Below, one piece after another: positions 21,561 to 33,489 of a DNA stretch of 64,000 nt (position 1 is its first letter; each line of letters opens with the position of its first letter). Source of the stretch: Theocolax elegans (taxonomy: Eukaryota > Arthropoda > Insecta > Hymenoptera > Cerocephalidae); NCBI GenBank assembly GCA_026168455.1, contig CM047429.1, positions 5,607,125 through 5,671,124 of the forward strand, written 5' to 3'. Both the position numbers and the translations under genes were made by a program. The notes beneath the pieces are model-generated. The model made no database searches. It was not told the origin of the DNA and saw only the letters and a list, made by a program, of their open reading frames with translations.

Positions 21561-23420
21561 CTCTTTATTAAGTTGCTTAGCTCGATACTCACGTAAAAGG
21601 AGAAAAAAAATTTAATTTTACTAAGTACTATAACACGGTATTTTCTCTATAAGAAAATGTTCCCGTCCTCCCGCGTATAATAATTTTAAATACTTACGGC
21701 ACTGTAATTCCCGTCGCGATTCTCTCTCTCTCTCTCTCTCTCTCTATTACACACACGCATACACTCTATTACCGTCTTTATTTAATTGGGATCCACGCCT
21801 AACTCGCGATCGAGCAACCGATAATAAACTATTTTCCTTGCCCTAGTTGTGGACGATTTCGCGGGCCGGTGTCGACCGCTTCTCGTCGCGCTATCTCTCT
21901 CTCACTATCGCTCTCGCTTCACTCTCGCCCTGTGGTCGCTGCTCCTGGAAGTGCGCCCTCGTCTCAACCTCAAGACGATGCGTGTCACTCCTGAAGGAGG
22001 CCTCTTCAGCTCCTCGGGTCGGTTGTCGGCTGTTCACATACACACGAGTCGGCTCTGCACATCCGCGCGCGATCGCTCTCCGCTAGGTACTGACTCGGCG
22101 GCGTAACCGATTTCGCCGCCTTCCCGATCATCTCGATATCGAGCCTTTCAATTGGTCCTTTGTTTCAGCAAGGGCCAATAGAAAAGGCTCTTACTTTTTG
22201 GCACTCTAGGTCACTACCTCTCCCATGAGCTCGACCGCTGCTTGCCCCTTTTTTATACACTTCAGGGACTTGTTTTTCAACAAGTTTTCCCCGAATTGTA
22301 AACGGGCAAACAGGCATCGAGAAACTTCTCAAAATAATACCTCGCGACAATTTACATTGTCGCAGTACTACTTAATACAATCAGTACTAATTATATAATG
22401 TGCATTAAAAAAAAATTAATTTAATTAAATAAATTCCAAGCTGCGTTCTAAAAGGAAGATTTTAAACTTGCAAAAGAGGGGAGAGGGAAAAAAAAATTTT
22501 CACAGCAATTTGAAATAAAAAAAAATGTAAGCACTTTGCAAGCAGCAATTAACTAAACAACTAAAAATTGTGGTTTGAGTAGGCTCTTAATAAATGTAAA
22601 AAAAATTATAAGACTAGTTAATAATAGGCTATGTACAATTTAATGTGCGGGGAGAGGTTAAAGGAAGAAAAAAAATTTTAATATGTTAATAAAATGCTTT
22701 TAATAATGCAAAATTTATTGATAATATGCTAGTCTAAATGCAAGAAAAAACTGCAAATAAATGTGTAAGAAGCAATTAGCTATTGGCAAGAATGCAAACA
22801 AATTTTATTAATTTATTAGTTTAGCTAAAGGCGAGTAAAAAAACGATTAGTGGCGAAACCAAAGGAAGCAATAATAATTTTATAATATCAGATGCAATTA
22901 AATGTTATATCCCAAAAACAACAAAATTAATAAATGCAAATCATAGGTAATCAAAAATAGTGTGCGGCCATATTTATATGTATATAACTATGTGTGAAGG
23001 AACGCCTGTACACGTTATATATATATGCTTTATATGTACATGCACTTTTTATATATATTCGCACCGTTAATGAATATTCTATTGAATAATATTTCTATAA
23101 AAAGAAAATTACAATAGCAGCAGAAGAAAAAAATAAGCAATTTGTTGCATGCAATGCGCAATAATTGCGAAGAAAAATTTACTTTAATTTTTCGACACCT
23201 CGTCGATTGTACAAAATGGCCGTGCTCCTGACTTGCGTGTGTGTGTGCGCACTAACAATGACAAAAATGGCTACGCTCGCTTGCTACGCTATATGTTCAG
23301 AAGAATAAAATAACTGCTTCTTATTTTCGCTAAATCGTTTTGGGTTTCCGTGTTAAGCCATCATACATATGAAAAAAAACGAATGCACTTTACAATTTCG
23401 CTCGATCCCTTAATAAAGAA
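21561..23420. other. No gene seen; (CT)n run and AT-rich DNA
   Basis: A (CT)n run occupies about 21719-21747. 21850-22350 is GC-richer with overlapping ORFs that lack domains. 22380-23400 is AT-rich. If a minus-strand LTR element starts at 23441, this would be its long leader, as seen in the other Gypsy elements here. Confidence 0.4.
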
Positions 23421-24234
23421 AATTTAACGTTGGGCGGCAATGTCACACCGCACTGGGCATCAGGGTGCGGGTGATAAAATCTATATCAGTTATAAAAATA
23501 AGAGAATTTATTAACTAAATACAGATTAATTACACGGTTGTCAGTCGCGTTCGCGGCTATATGTAACGGCTGCCAGCTATTAACAATTAAAGCGTAATTA
23601 CTTACAACGTAATTATGGCTCGTATTTTAGCTTGTATTTTGGCTCGTAAGAATTACACGCACGGCGATATAATGAATAAACGATCAAATATCCGCTCGAT
23701 CGACGAAAATGGCGACGCCGGCCACGTGTGCGGATACGCGCGAAAAGGGGAATAGCGGCACACACACTTAACGAGGAGAGGAACACGGGTATAGGATAGC
23801 ACATTTGCACGAATCTTGCACGGCGATCACTTTCTCCAGGTTGCACACGGATGTATGCTCTCGCAGGCTCTTACTCTCGTAAAATGGCAAAACGGTTCAC
23901 AATATAGTCTCGTTGCGTCCGCTCACGGCCGTGTTCCCGAGCTCTCTGCCTTCGTCCTGCGAAAGCGCCGCGCGCATGCGTCGCGACCGTCTCCGCGCAG
24001 TGCGAGCACAGCCTTAGCGAGAGCGGCTTGGTGTTGTTGTCAGTGTCCTGCTATGCTGTTCGATCGCGACGACGACGACGACGACGAGGACGAGTTGGCA
24101 AGACGAGGATGCTCTTTGGTAATTATTATCTCGTTCCTTGTTATTTATCGGCTATTCGATCTATGAGTTGGTTTCAGGTGGATGGCGAACCTTACTGCAG
24201 TGGTTAACGGGTCGTGGCTGCTCGGCGTATATGA
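23421..24234 (-). mobile_element. Candidate minus-strand LTR with adjoining PBS-like site
   Basis: On the minus strand a GGTGTGACA end (23441-23449) is followed by TTGCCGCCCAACGTTAAATT, close to the TGGCGCCCAACGT site used by families B and the outer element. To its right lies about 0.8-1.4 kb of LTR-like DNA with a polyadenylation-type AT stretch (about 23490-23540) and a (GAC)n run at about 24066-24089. I could not locate the other LTR end; it may include the 460-bp repeat at 24235. Confidence 0.3.
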
Positions 24235-24694
24235 GTACGTGTCGCTTTCTCTGTCTCTCTCTATTTCGTGACTTCTTAGCTGCTGAGACTTCTCTTCACG
24301 ACGTCGGCTTCGTATGTTCTTCCTCGGGTCTACTGCGCGGCTGCTATTACACAGTAAGGAGTAACTTGACAGGCGGCTTGCTATTTAGTTAGTATATGTG
24401 AGCAATGTTTATGCTCACATATAACCTCTAACCTTGGCTCCTATACACCTCTACTCCTGTACACAGTCTTGTGTACTCCTATCTGCTCCTTAGTATTGAA
24501 AACATACTTATTAATATGCTTTACAGGTGAATCTTCCTGTACGAGTTTTGTTGCTACTGTGTGGCTCCTTCAGTATTGAGGCTACTCCGGATATGCTGCT
24601 GTGATTGCTACAAGAGCCGGCTTCCTTATGCTTTGGATCTCGGTGCCCTGTCTATGCTCCTGTGCTGACTTTATACTCAGCTGATGTCTCCAGA
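24235..24694. repeat. Right copy of the 460-bp direct repeat
   Basis: Partner of 19985-20442. Sequence beyond the shared segment differs on both sides: the left copy is preceded by CTTTGTGACAAG, this one by CGTATATGA. Confidence 0.8.
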
Positions 24695-27377
24695 GTCTCC
24701 GAGTGCTGTTTGCCCTGTACGTGGCCTCTTGGTGGCTACTGGTCTTCTCAACGCCTGTGTGTCCTGGCTCCGCTTCAGTTCCAGGGTGTGGCTTGTTCGG
24801 TGTTAGGCATGTTTTTATAGGGTTTAGGGAATTATATGATGCAATATATAGGTAGGGATGTGAGTGCTTGCTTCGCACCATTACAGGTACACTTGCCTTG
24901 TCACAACTTTCATCTGAATATCTCAGAAACGGCCACTAAAATCCCGGCACTTTAAAGGTTAAACCATATTTTTCGACTGATGTATCAAGAAACAACGTAT
25001 AATTGTCACCCTCGCTTCGCTTAGATGATAAATCTTCCATTTGTGTAGATTTAATTTTTTCGCACATACACACCTTGGCCAGTAAAGAAGAAAGCCTCAG
25101 ATCACATGTTCGGAATTTTATACTTTAAATTAACTTTCATTACAAATTCGAACCGTACCAGAGTTTTCGTATTTCGGAATAAGCTCATTGATACTAATCG
25201 TCGTAAAAGTTTTTAATTTTTCTAATAATAATTGATTCAAAATACTTCGAGTATAATTTTATTTAATTTACTTTTTACAATTATACATGCAACGTTTTCG
25301 ATGGCCTCCCTCCCGGCCAGCAGTATTCGCTGCGCTTGTGCTGCAAATGTCAGGACGGGCTTCGAAGACAATGCGCTCAAACTAAAAAACGTAAAGCTCA
25401 TCTGATGGAGGAGAAGTTATATTAAAGTTATAACAATGTTGTTGCCTTTCGACCGGGCATCAAGAAAAATAGTATACGGTACGCGAGACGAAAATTGAAG
25501 GCCTGTCATTGCGTGAAGTTGGTCCCGAGGCGAAGTCGACTTCAATGTCGGAACTACAACTTTCCTCTCTTGTACCATAATGTACTATTTAAGAAATTTA
25601 CATAATTAATTAACAGAACAAGTATACTACGTGCACTTGCAGTACTTTGTGCATGTATTTATATTTATGTTTATACTTCAAATCATTATTATGCGAAGGA
25701 CGTTCTGGCTTCCTTTGGCCGAAATAATGTCGGTATACATATTACCGTATACATACCAATTTGCATCTTGGTAAAAAAACTCGGTAAGCATTCTAATATT
25801 AGGAAATACCTAGGTAAATATATATATACATATATATATATAAATATATAGTAATATTTATTTATATGATTCAATTACCCTAGTAGATATCGGACCGTTG
25901 CCAAACGATTTCAGTGCTACCTTAAATCATTATAAATATTTTTAATATTGTGTATTTTTATAAATTATAATTCAAATTTATAGTTATAAATAGATTTTGA
26001 TTGTTTAATTTGAATGTATTTTATTTTGTAAAAAATCAAATCTAATGTTCAATGGCTTATTTCATTATATAACTCATTTTCATAAAATTTATTAAATCTT
26101 AGTTAAAACTTATTTTTCAGCTGTAGAAACGAAAGTTAGAATTAAAGACATAAAAAAGGTACAATTGAGAAATAATAATAATTAATTTTATACCGTGGCA
26201 TAGATCCTCACTTATGTCAAACATATCCGTGGCATAAGTAGTCCATTATAAATCCAAAATATTCTAAAATAACTTTTAATGTATGCTAGTTAGTGCTATA
26301 AAATATCGTATTGTGCTACTCTTAATTTAGACTAATTTTTCACAAATCTAATAATCTAATAAAAAAAGGTATGATTCGTGGGACGCACGGCAGAAGTGAT
26401 AACTTCAATCGATTTTATGTATAATTATTTAATTTTGTAGTTACATTTAGTCTTGTTCAAGTATGCAAGAATTAAAACATGTATTAGACAGCTATTAGGA
26501 ATATATTATCGAAAAAGAGTGTTTGAACTATTATTTCAGTTTTTTAATTCACAATGATATTTATTAATCAATCGTATATTTAAAATGCTACTTATAACTA
26601 CTGTTATTAAGTAGTTCATTATGTTAATATATCCCTCATTATTTTATGTTTTAAGTGAGAAAAAGAGGGTAATTTTTGCATGTCGCCATTAAAATTGTTA
26701 TTCAAAATACTTGGTCGTTTTTATAAAATTATTTTTCTTTTTAATTATTAATCAGTAAGATTAAGAAGTTGTAATTAATGTGTAAGAATGTAGAAGCATT
26801 CGATAAAGATTCGCCGCATAATTTTGAATTCTCAGTAACTGCGCATGCTCGGTGCACTCCCCATCAGACTAACTACCTCTAACTTTAAACTCAATTTGTT
26901 AATTAACTAATTAGGCATTCTTGACATCTTTGATTTCACTTGATAGATATATTTAAGATCTACGAAAAGTATTTGAAAATTTTTCCTTTAATATCAATAC
27001 TTTTTTAAATATAAGCAAAAAACCGGTATTTTGTAACTTTTTGATTTTCTTAATAGGAAGCGTACACACATTTTGTATGGAAAATAATTCGTGTTATTTC
27101 ATACTACATAAACATATTTTTTTTTTATTAACAATATGCTTTTTTCATGAAACGGCCCTTTTCAAGCTAATTTAATTGCCTGGCCTAACATTGGAGTATA
27201 TATGTATGTGCCGTAGTAAAAGAAAGAGAGGGAGAGAGTTACGTCTGGAAAAAGTTACTCCAGCGTGCCATAAAAAGTTATCAAGAATTAATAAAAATTT
27301 TCAAGAATTTGTTATCCGCAGGAAACGTTTTTAGTAAAAATGAGTTATTCGATGAAATGAGCTAACGAACATTAAAT
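24695..27377. other. No gene seen; one small palindromic element at 25468-25592
   Basis: AT-rich DNA with no supported ORF. 25468-25592 begins AAATAGTATACGGTACGCGAG and ends in an imperfect complement (CTCTTGTACCATAATGTACT), a MITE-like inverted repeat related in its TAGTATAC end to the insertion at 53118-53252. Confidence 0.5.
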
Positions 27378-27578
27378 TTTTTAAATTAATATTGAATTTT
27401 GTTGGTCTTGCTGAGCTAACGACTAACGACTCTAAGAACTCCAAGTTGCTCGCTCGAAAAGGCACGACAATTCGCCGCGTATGAATTGTCGTGCCTTTTC
27501 GAGCGAGCAACTTGGAGTTCTTAGAGTCGTTAGTCGTTAGCTCAGCAAGACCAACAAAATTCAATATTAATTTAAAAA
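27378..27578. repeat. Perfect palindrome: 95-bp arms, 11-base loop
   Basis: 27378-27472 is the exact reverse complement of 27484-27578; the loop is CGCCGCGTATG (27473-27483). I saw no mismatch over 95 pairs. An open minus-strand frame crosses both arms but is a product of the symmetry. A transcript would fold into a long, fully paired hairpin. No target duplication is evident in the AT-rich flanks. Confidence 0.95.
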
Positions 27579-29714
27579 CTTTTGCCTGGGCGAGAAAAAA
27601 TTATATTTTTAATAATGAACATTAAATTTGATACTTTTACCAAATTAAATACATTTTTTGCGCTATAAATAATCAAAATATGTTTTAAATTATGAATTTA
27701 AATTATAATTTATTAAAATAAATAACTTTATAAATATTTATAATGACCAGTGGAGGTCCCTCTTCAGTAACTATTGCTTTAAAATCTAGCTAATCGCGTC
27801 AGAAAGTAATGATTCGGTTAGGCAACGGTTAAAACAACTATTGCTTATAAACTATTTTATGTTCATATACAAATTAGGGATTCGTTGGTCTACAGATCTT
27901 TAACATTCAAAATTATTAATAGTATTTTTTGTTTCAGTATGCGTAAAATTCGATTTCCATAAATATGGAAAATAAAAGAATTTCCCTAATATTTTAAATT
28001 ATATTATGGCGCGCCATAATTATTCCCTCTATTATGCCAAACGGAGCTATATCAAACGATCTACGTGAACTTGATTCGTAAAGGTATATCTATCGGCGAA
28101 TAAATACTGTTTTTTCGTACTTATGTTTTTTTTAGTATGAGTATAATTTAATTAAACGTATTTTTGAAGTTAATTGAAAATGTTGGTCACTTTCGAAACA
28201 TGGTTATACAAATAAAAAATAAAATATTATAATAATATAGTTGGTGCTTCTTTTATTTGAAGAACGATAACTCTAATTTTTTAGGGTGAGGGGGCTCCGC
28301 CCCCAAACACCCCGGGTGGGGGGGGGGAGCTTTGCCCCCTTCACCCTCGTTCCTATTATCAATTTTTACTATCAACGCATTGATATAGCGCTTTTTCCTT
28401 ATTTCGCAACAATTAATGTGTAGAATTTCCAATTATGCACTTATATTTTAGCGGAATTTTTCACACATTGAAACAAAAAATAATGTTCGTTTTTTCATCC
28501 CTGTACGATCGGGCGACACTTGTTCGCCAACGACTCTTGTGACCCAATCGTACTCGATCGTATAAACGCATTTTACACCCTTGATACGAAAAAAATATTA
28601 AAAGTGAAGCTTCTTTGAGAGACCTATACCATATATTATACACATATACCTATTACCAAACAAGAAATTCGTTTTTATTGCAAATAATCTGCGACTCAGT
28701 GTAATACGTCGCGCTCTGGCTAGTGAATTTTCTCACCGCTAGATGGAGAGGACTATCTCTACATTCGTTAGAGAGATTGTCGTTTTCTGTCTATATATAT
28801 CTATATAGCCGCATAACATCTTTCTGGTATCACGGTTTATCTTGCGAAAGGAATCTAAGGTAAGATCTCCAGTGCCTTACCGAGGAGTTCAAAATAAATT
28901 TTTAATTTTTGAAAAATGTCGTAGTCTGGGAAATGTTATCAACAATACTGGACAAAGTAAATAATGCATGCTTTATAAAAAAGTAAAGCATTTAGTTCGA
29001 AGAGACCGATAATATATATTATACTCATATATACCTATCATTAAACGATAAATTCATTTTTATTTAAAGCTTTTACTGTTTTTTTTACTATTTATACATC
29101 TACAGTTGGATACAAATAATAATTAACACCTGAACTCTAGTTTATGGTATCTAGGTGCTTGACTCAGGAGAATATTATGTCCAGATATTTCCCTCTGTGA
29201 CTTCTCTTTACAAAATCTCAATTGAACTTCTACTATAAAGGGTATACATTTACAAAAGCTAAATATTTCACGTGTATGATCTTAAGGATGTACACTCGAC
29301 ATTCCCTTTATTAGCATTCTCTTTAGTCACCTGGTTCACTTAGTAGCGAAATCGCTACTCAGTTAGTAGCGAAACACTTTCTCGATAGTAGCGAGAAACA
29401 TAATTGGTTGTAGTATATTGAAAATTTATTTTTACACTAAGAAAATATTTTATAAAGTATTTATGAAGTGTGTATAAGCATATATATATATATATATATA
29501 TATGGGTGTTTCTCTGTGACATCGAAGATGAAAAAAATAAATATTGCTATAACTGTGGGAATATATTTTAGAGGTATCCAGTAGTTCTTCTGAATTTTTT
29601 CAGATTTTTTCTGTGCCATTATTTTAAGTTACAGAGAGTCAAATTTCACATTTTAGCACTTTTTTGCATTATATGCCCATTTTCATGAATTCGTAGCTCC
29701 CAGGAGATGCATTT
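27579..29714. other. No gene seen; GC-rich hairpin at 28284-28352
   Basis: AT-rich with one GC island: GGGTGAGGGGGCTCCGCCCCC starts the stretch and AGCTTTGCCCCCTTCACCCT ends it, an imperfect inverted repeat with a G10 run inside. Two diverged copies of a short segment (ATATTATAC..ATATACCTAT) lie near 28630 and 29010. A (AT)n run is at about 29480-29503. TAGTAGCGAAA motifs cluster at 29340-29400. Confidence 0.5.
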
Positions 29715-30029
29715 TTCGCTTTAATAGAAGATTTAGCTCCTACTAGTGCATCTATTAGATTGCATATTCTAAGAGCCATGTATATAGTTTATTGTCAAAC
29801 AAAATGTCTAGAAGTAAATGTTTCCAAATTAAATCCTAAAATGTTCGGGTACATAGAAGACAATGAAATATTGATCCCTCAAAAAATTGAAATTCTTTTA
29901 CCACCTTCCAGTGTACACAATTGTGCTTGTAAATCTTGTTCTAGAAAAACATGTTGTTCTGTGGCAACAGAAATTGAATGTTGCTCATTCTTCTTTGTTT
30001 CTTGTAATTTTATAATTCATTTGATCTGA
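29715..30029 (+). pseudogene. C-terminal Cys-rich fragment of an unnamed insect repeat-associated protein
   Basis: A frame open from about 29715 to 30029 reads HILRAMYIVYCQTKCL, then NPKMFGYIEDNEILIPQ, then HNCACKSCSRKTCCS and IECCSF. The order (short helical segment, acidic stretch, then C-x-C-x2-C-x-R-K-x-C-C and a CC pair) resembles the C-terminus of uncharacterised proteins that recur in arthropod genomes and are often linked to mobile elements. The end runs into AT-rich DNA, so the last Cys residues are lost. Name and function unknown. Confidence 0.4.
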
Positions 30030-30708
30030 CTTAATATTGCAGCACTTTCCTACACATATTTTTTTCGGATTGATAAGAAAAGTATAACTTTGTTCGTAAA
30101 AGATAAATAATTTATTATTAATTAAATGAAGGTACAAACACAAAAACGCAGCTTTTTATTAGTTGACGAGAGGAATGTTCGCTAGCATATCTGCAGTTTC
30201 ATTACGCATTTACGCGCCGCACGACCGACTATTTAGAAATTCGTAAAATAATAACAATCCTTGAAATTGTTAATATTATTTTATGCATTTCGAAGACTAA
30301 TTAAAGCCCAATGTTATTTTAAAATTCGTGAATAATTTTCTGTAAAGACACATACTATGAATGACTCGTTCTTATGCTACACCGTAATATGCACGCTACT
30401 TAAGGAAATTGACTCCCACGTCCAAATCTAGTGATATTCGCTACTAAAAGGAATGTTTGCGGAATGGAATTGCGCTACTAAAGAGAATCTCGAGTGTATC
30501 CGGAAGCATATAAAGTATATAAAGTATTTACAGACTAATTTCTTATATAAAAATTTAGATAAATAGTATAGTTTCTGAGTATTGTATTGCATAGTTTTTA
30601 ATGTAAAAGAAATAAATTCATCTTTAAACAGAATTCATGTCTGCACAACAAAAGTCACGGAGTGCAATAACTAAATTTGATTTTTTCTTACGCTAGAACA
30701 TCATCGTT
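30030..30708. other. No gene seen (left flank of the nested cluster)
   Basis: AT-rich DNA without ORFs or repeat boundaries that I can support. Confidence 0.5.
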
Positions 30709-30981
30709 GACATCGCCTATGAGAGTTCTGGGTGCCACAATTAAAATTTTTGTCAATCAAATCTTATTTTCAAAGAGTGGAAACCACAATTAGCATCGCT
30801 CGTACGCAACGTCACATAAGGCTAAGATCACATTCGCATATTAGTGTGGAAATGTTTTATTTTAGTTTATAAAGCCAAATCTCTATATGATAATAAGTCG
30901 AAGCAAAAATCGCTAAAGTGTGTTTAAAAAAATATATGAATGTTTCCTTATTGAATTTTATCAAATTAAAGTTGTATCGTT
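30709..30981 (+). repeat. Genomic flank of the outer 5' LTR, duplicated at 59973-60245
   Basis: These 273 bases directly left of the 5' LTR recur inside the 3' LTR region. I noted one substitution (near 30916 versus 60180). The last four bases, CGTT (30978-30981), are also the left target duplication of the outer element. Confidence 0.92.
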
Positions 30982-33023
30982 TGTGAGGCAAGCCTCACTT
31001 AATTATTTATGAAAAGAAGTAAGTAAAGTGATGGAGAGAAGTAAGTGTGAGAGAGATGGATATTTGGAAGTGACAGATGAAGGTTAGGACTGCGGTAGTT
31101 GCATACACCGGCCCGAGCCACTCTCATTACCGGGAAATCGCGAATGAGAGTTTATGCTGACGACATCGTGGTAGCCCGTGTATATCTATCAGATACACCG
31201 TCCCGTGGCGACACCGTAAGAATATCGGCAAACTGCCGACGGCACCGATCACCGCGTGCGCGCGCGAAGCCGAGAGAGATAGAGATATGTTGACCGCGTG
31301 CGTCGAGTAAGAGAGTGACGGCGCGCACACTGCACGCGCACGTCGAGTATAGGTGAGAGCGGTGCGCCAGAGGGGGAACGACTACGAACGGTCCGATGTT
31401 CATACGTGCCGATGTAAGAGGAAAGGAGATAGACAGCTGTCCCGGTGCATTGGTGGAGGCGTTGGCGGATTTGTACAGATAGCGGATAAAATGAAATGGC
31501 GAACGTACACTAGCGGAATTGGAAGGAAAATAGGTGACGTTACGGACGATTATCGGTACGTTTACTACCACCGATCTGGCGGATATGATAGCGGAAAAGG
31601 AGAACAGCTAGCTTCACTATCGGTAGCGGATAATACGAATCAGAGAAGAAGGAAGAGACTCCTTCCCCAACCGCCGTAAAGGACAGACGTGTTGCGAGAA
31701 ATAGTATCGAAATAGCCATTTTGAGATCCGCTGAGATTGTAAGGAAAGTCGAGATATTGAAGGGAACGAATAGCTATTGAACGGTCAGTCGGAGCGAGAG
31801 ACACCCGAAATTCGGGGGTTAGATACCGAGTCTGGAGAGATATAATTAATTCGTATAAAGGAGAGTTCCCCACTTGCGGTGAGTGAGGAAGTACGGCATA
31901 TTGTAAGGTATGAGAGTGTGATAGAAGGACGTTCCGTGGATATTGTAAATAGAATAGCCGCGCGAAAACCGATAATTTAACCGACTAGTTATTATTATTT
32001 TTCCGACTTCATTATTATATTTTCTTTTGCATTTTACGACGATTACTGACAAGGGGAGTACATGACCTCCGGGAAACGGATCTCATCCTAACTTTGGTAT
32101 GTCTTTTATAATATAAGAATATGAAGAAAGCTAAGTTATCTCTTGCCAATGGCCATTTTTACGGAAGTTATTCGACATCCAATAATAATAGCAGTAAAAA
32201 GTACTTCCAATTCGGTCGCTTATAACTCAGAAACAAATAATGATAAACAATCGAACAAAAACCAGAAGAAAGTTGAGTACAAGTAGATATGGTTTGAAAA
32301 AAAAGAAGCTCAAATTTTTCATATTAAATTTTGGCTTAATAGTCTTCAATTTCTTATTTTCTTCATAACTTTGCTTCAAATTAAACAATTTGAGCTTCTT
32401 TTTTTCAAACCATAACTACTTGAACTCAACTTTCTTCTGGTTTTTAGTTCGATTGTTTATCATTATATGTTTCTAAGTTATAAGCGACCGAATTGGAAGT
32501 ACTTTTTACTGCTATTATTATTGGATGTCGAATAACTTCCGTAAAACTGGCCAATGGCAAGAGATAACTTAGCTTTCTTCATATTCTTATATTATAAAAG
32601 ACATACCAAAGTTAGGATGAGATCCGTTTCCCGGAGGTCATGTACTTCCCTTGTGAGTTGCGCGTAGATAAAGTATTGAACAATAAGTCAGCGGGATTTC
32701 TGAATGCGTTTGTATTTGCTGTATATTAAATTGATAATAATTAAAGTTTTGATAATTGTTATGTGGAATTGAGTGATTGATTTTATAACCCGAGTAAATT
32801 ATCCAATTTCCTACAACGTGGTTCCGCCATCTTTCCCGTGATGGCAACGTGGAGCCCGCGACCCTGAATCGGCTTGTCGTTAGTTTTACCGGTAACTGGC
32901 GCCCAATAATTTAATTTGTTACCGGATAATTATTACTGATTATTATTATTGATTTGTCGTAAGCCATGGTGACACGTTGCACTACGAGAACGACTCGTTA
33001 GGGATCAAAAGTGCAACGTCACA
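30982..33023 (+). repeat. 5' LTR of the outer Gypsy element (interrupted)
   Basis: Starts TGTGAGGCAAGCCTCAC, itself a 7-bp inverted repeat around AA, and ends AACGTCACA. Aligned with 60246-61657 it has a 604-bp palindromic insertion and a 26-bp segment absent from the 3' LTR (near 32668-32693). A PBS-like TGGCGCCCAATAAT lies inside the LTR at about 32898. ORFs here on either strand recur in the 3' LTR only because the LTR does. Confidence 0.93.
32050..32653. mobile_element. 604-bp palindromic (foldback/MITE-like) element, TSD TGA
   Basis: Arms of about 270 bp, 32050-32320 and 32384-32653, are near-perfect reverse complements beginning CAAGGG(G/A)AGTACATGACC; about 60 bases form the loop. TGA flanks it on both sides (32047-32049, 32654-32656). 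The 3' LTR of the outer element has the uninterrupted sequence with a single TGA, which proves insertion. No ORF, so non-autonomous. The 3-bp duplication fits several superfamilies; I do not assign one. Confidence 0.93.
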
Positions 33024-33025
33024 AA

Positions 33026-33043
33026 TGGCGCCCAACGTGGTTT
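33026..33043 (+). other. Primer binding site of the outer element
   Basis: TGGCGCCCAACGTGGTTT, two bases after the LTR end. TGGCGCCCAAC is the site type used by Drosophila gypsy (tRNA-Lys). 33044-33489 and 43528-44318 are the non-coding leader, split by the family B element. Confidence 0.85.
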
Positions 33044-33489
33044 AAGCCGGAAGTACCCATAGTATAATAAATAATACTTATTGTAATTTTAATGGATATT
33101 TAGTACATTATAATATTATATGCCCAGAGTATTTTGATAAATAACCTTTAAATTAAATAATACAAAGAGCGTACGAGTACTATTAAAATTTGTACAAACC
33201 CACATAGTTTATACATGTAAATGTCGGCTTCCGCCTTGAACACACGTGCGACCACGTTGTAAACTATTTATTAACTTGCGATTAATAGCGTAGGAACGGA
33301 ACGTCCAAGTGTAGAATTGAATGACTGATAAATTATTATTTTTTTGTTATTCTGCCCATTTTATGCGTTTTTCTTTGAAAATTAATTTTCTTTTTATGAA
33401 TTTAAATTATATTGTTAAATATTCGTTTACACTACCTTCCTCAAAAGAAGAGAGGAGTTGCTGATATCTAGTGTTACACCATATACAAT

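Noticed and set aside
27331..27564. 77-residue minus-strand ORF in the palindrome
   Set aside because: The frame is open because the two arms mirror each other; no start context or domain.
31152..31571. 139-residue minus-strand ORF repeated at 60416-60871
   Set aside because: Same reason: LTR repetition, composition biased, no domain.
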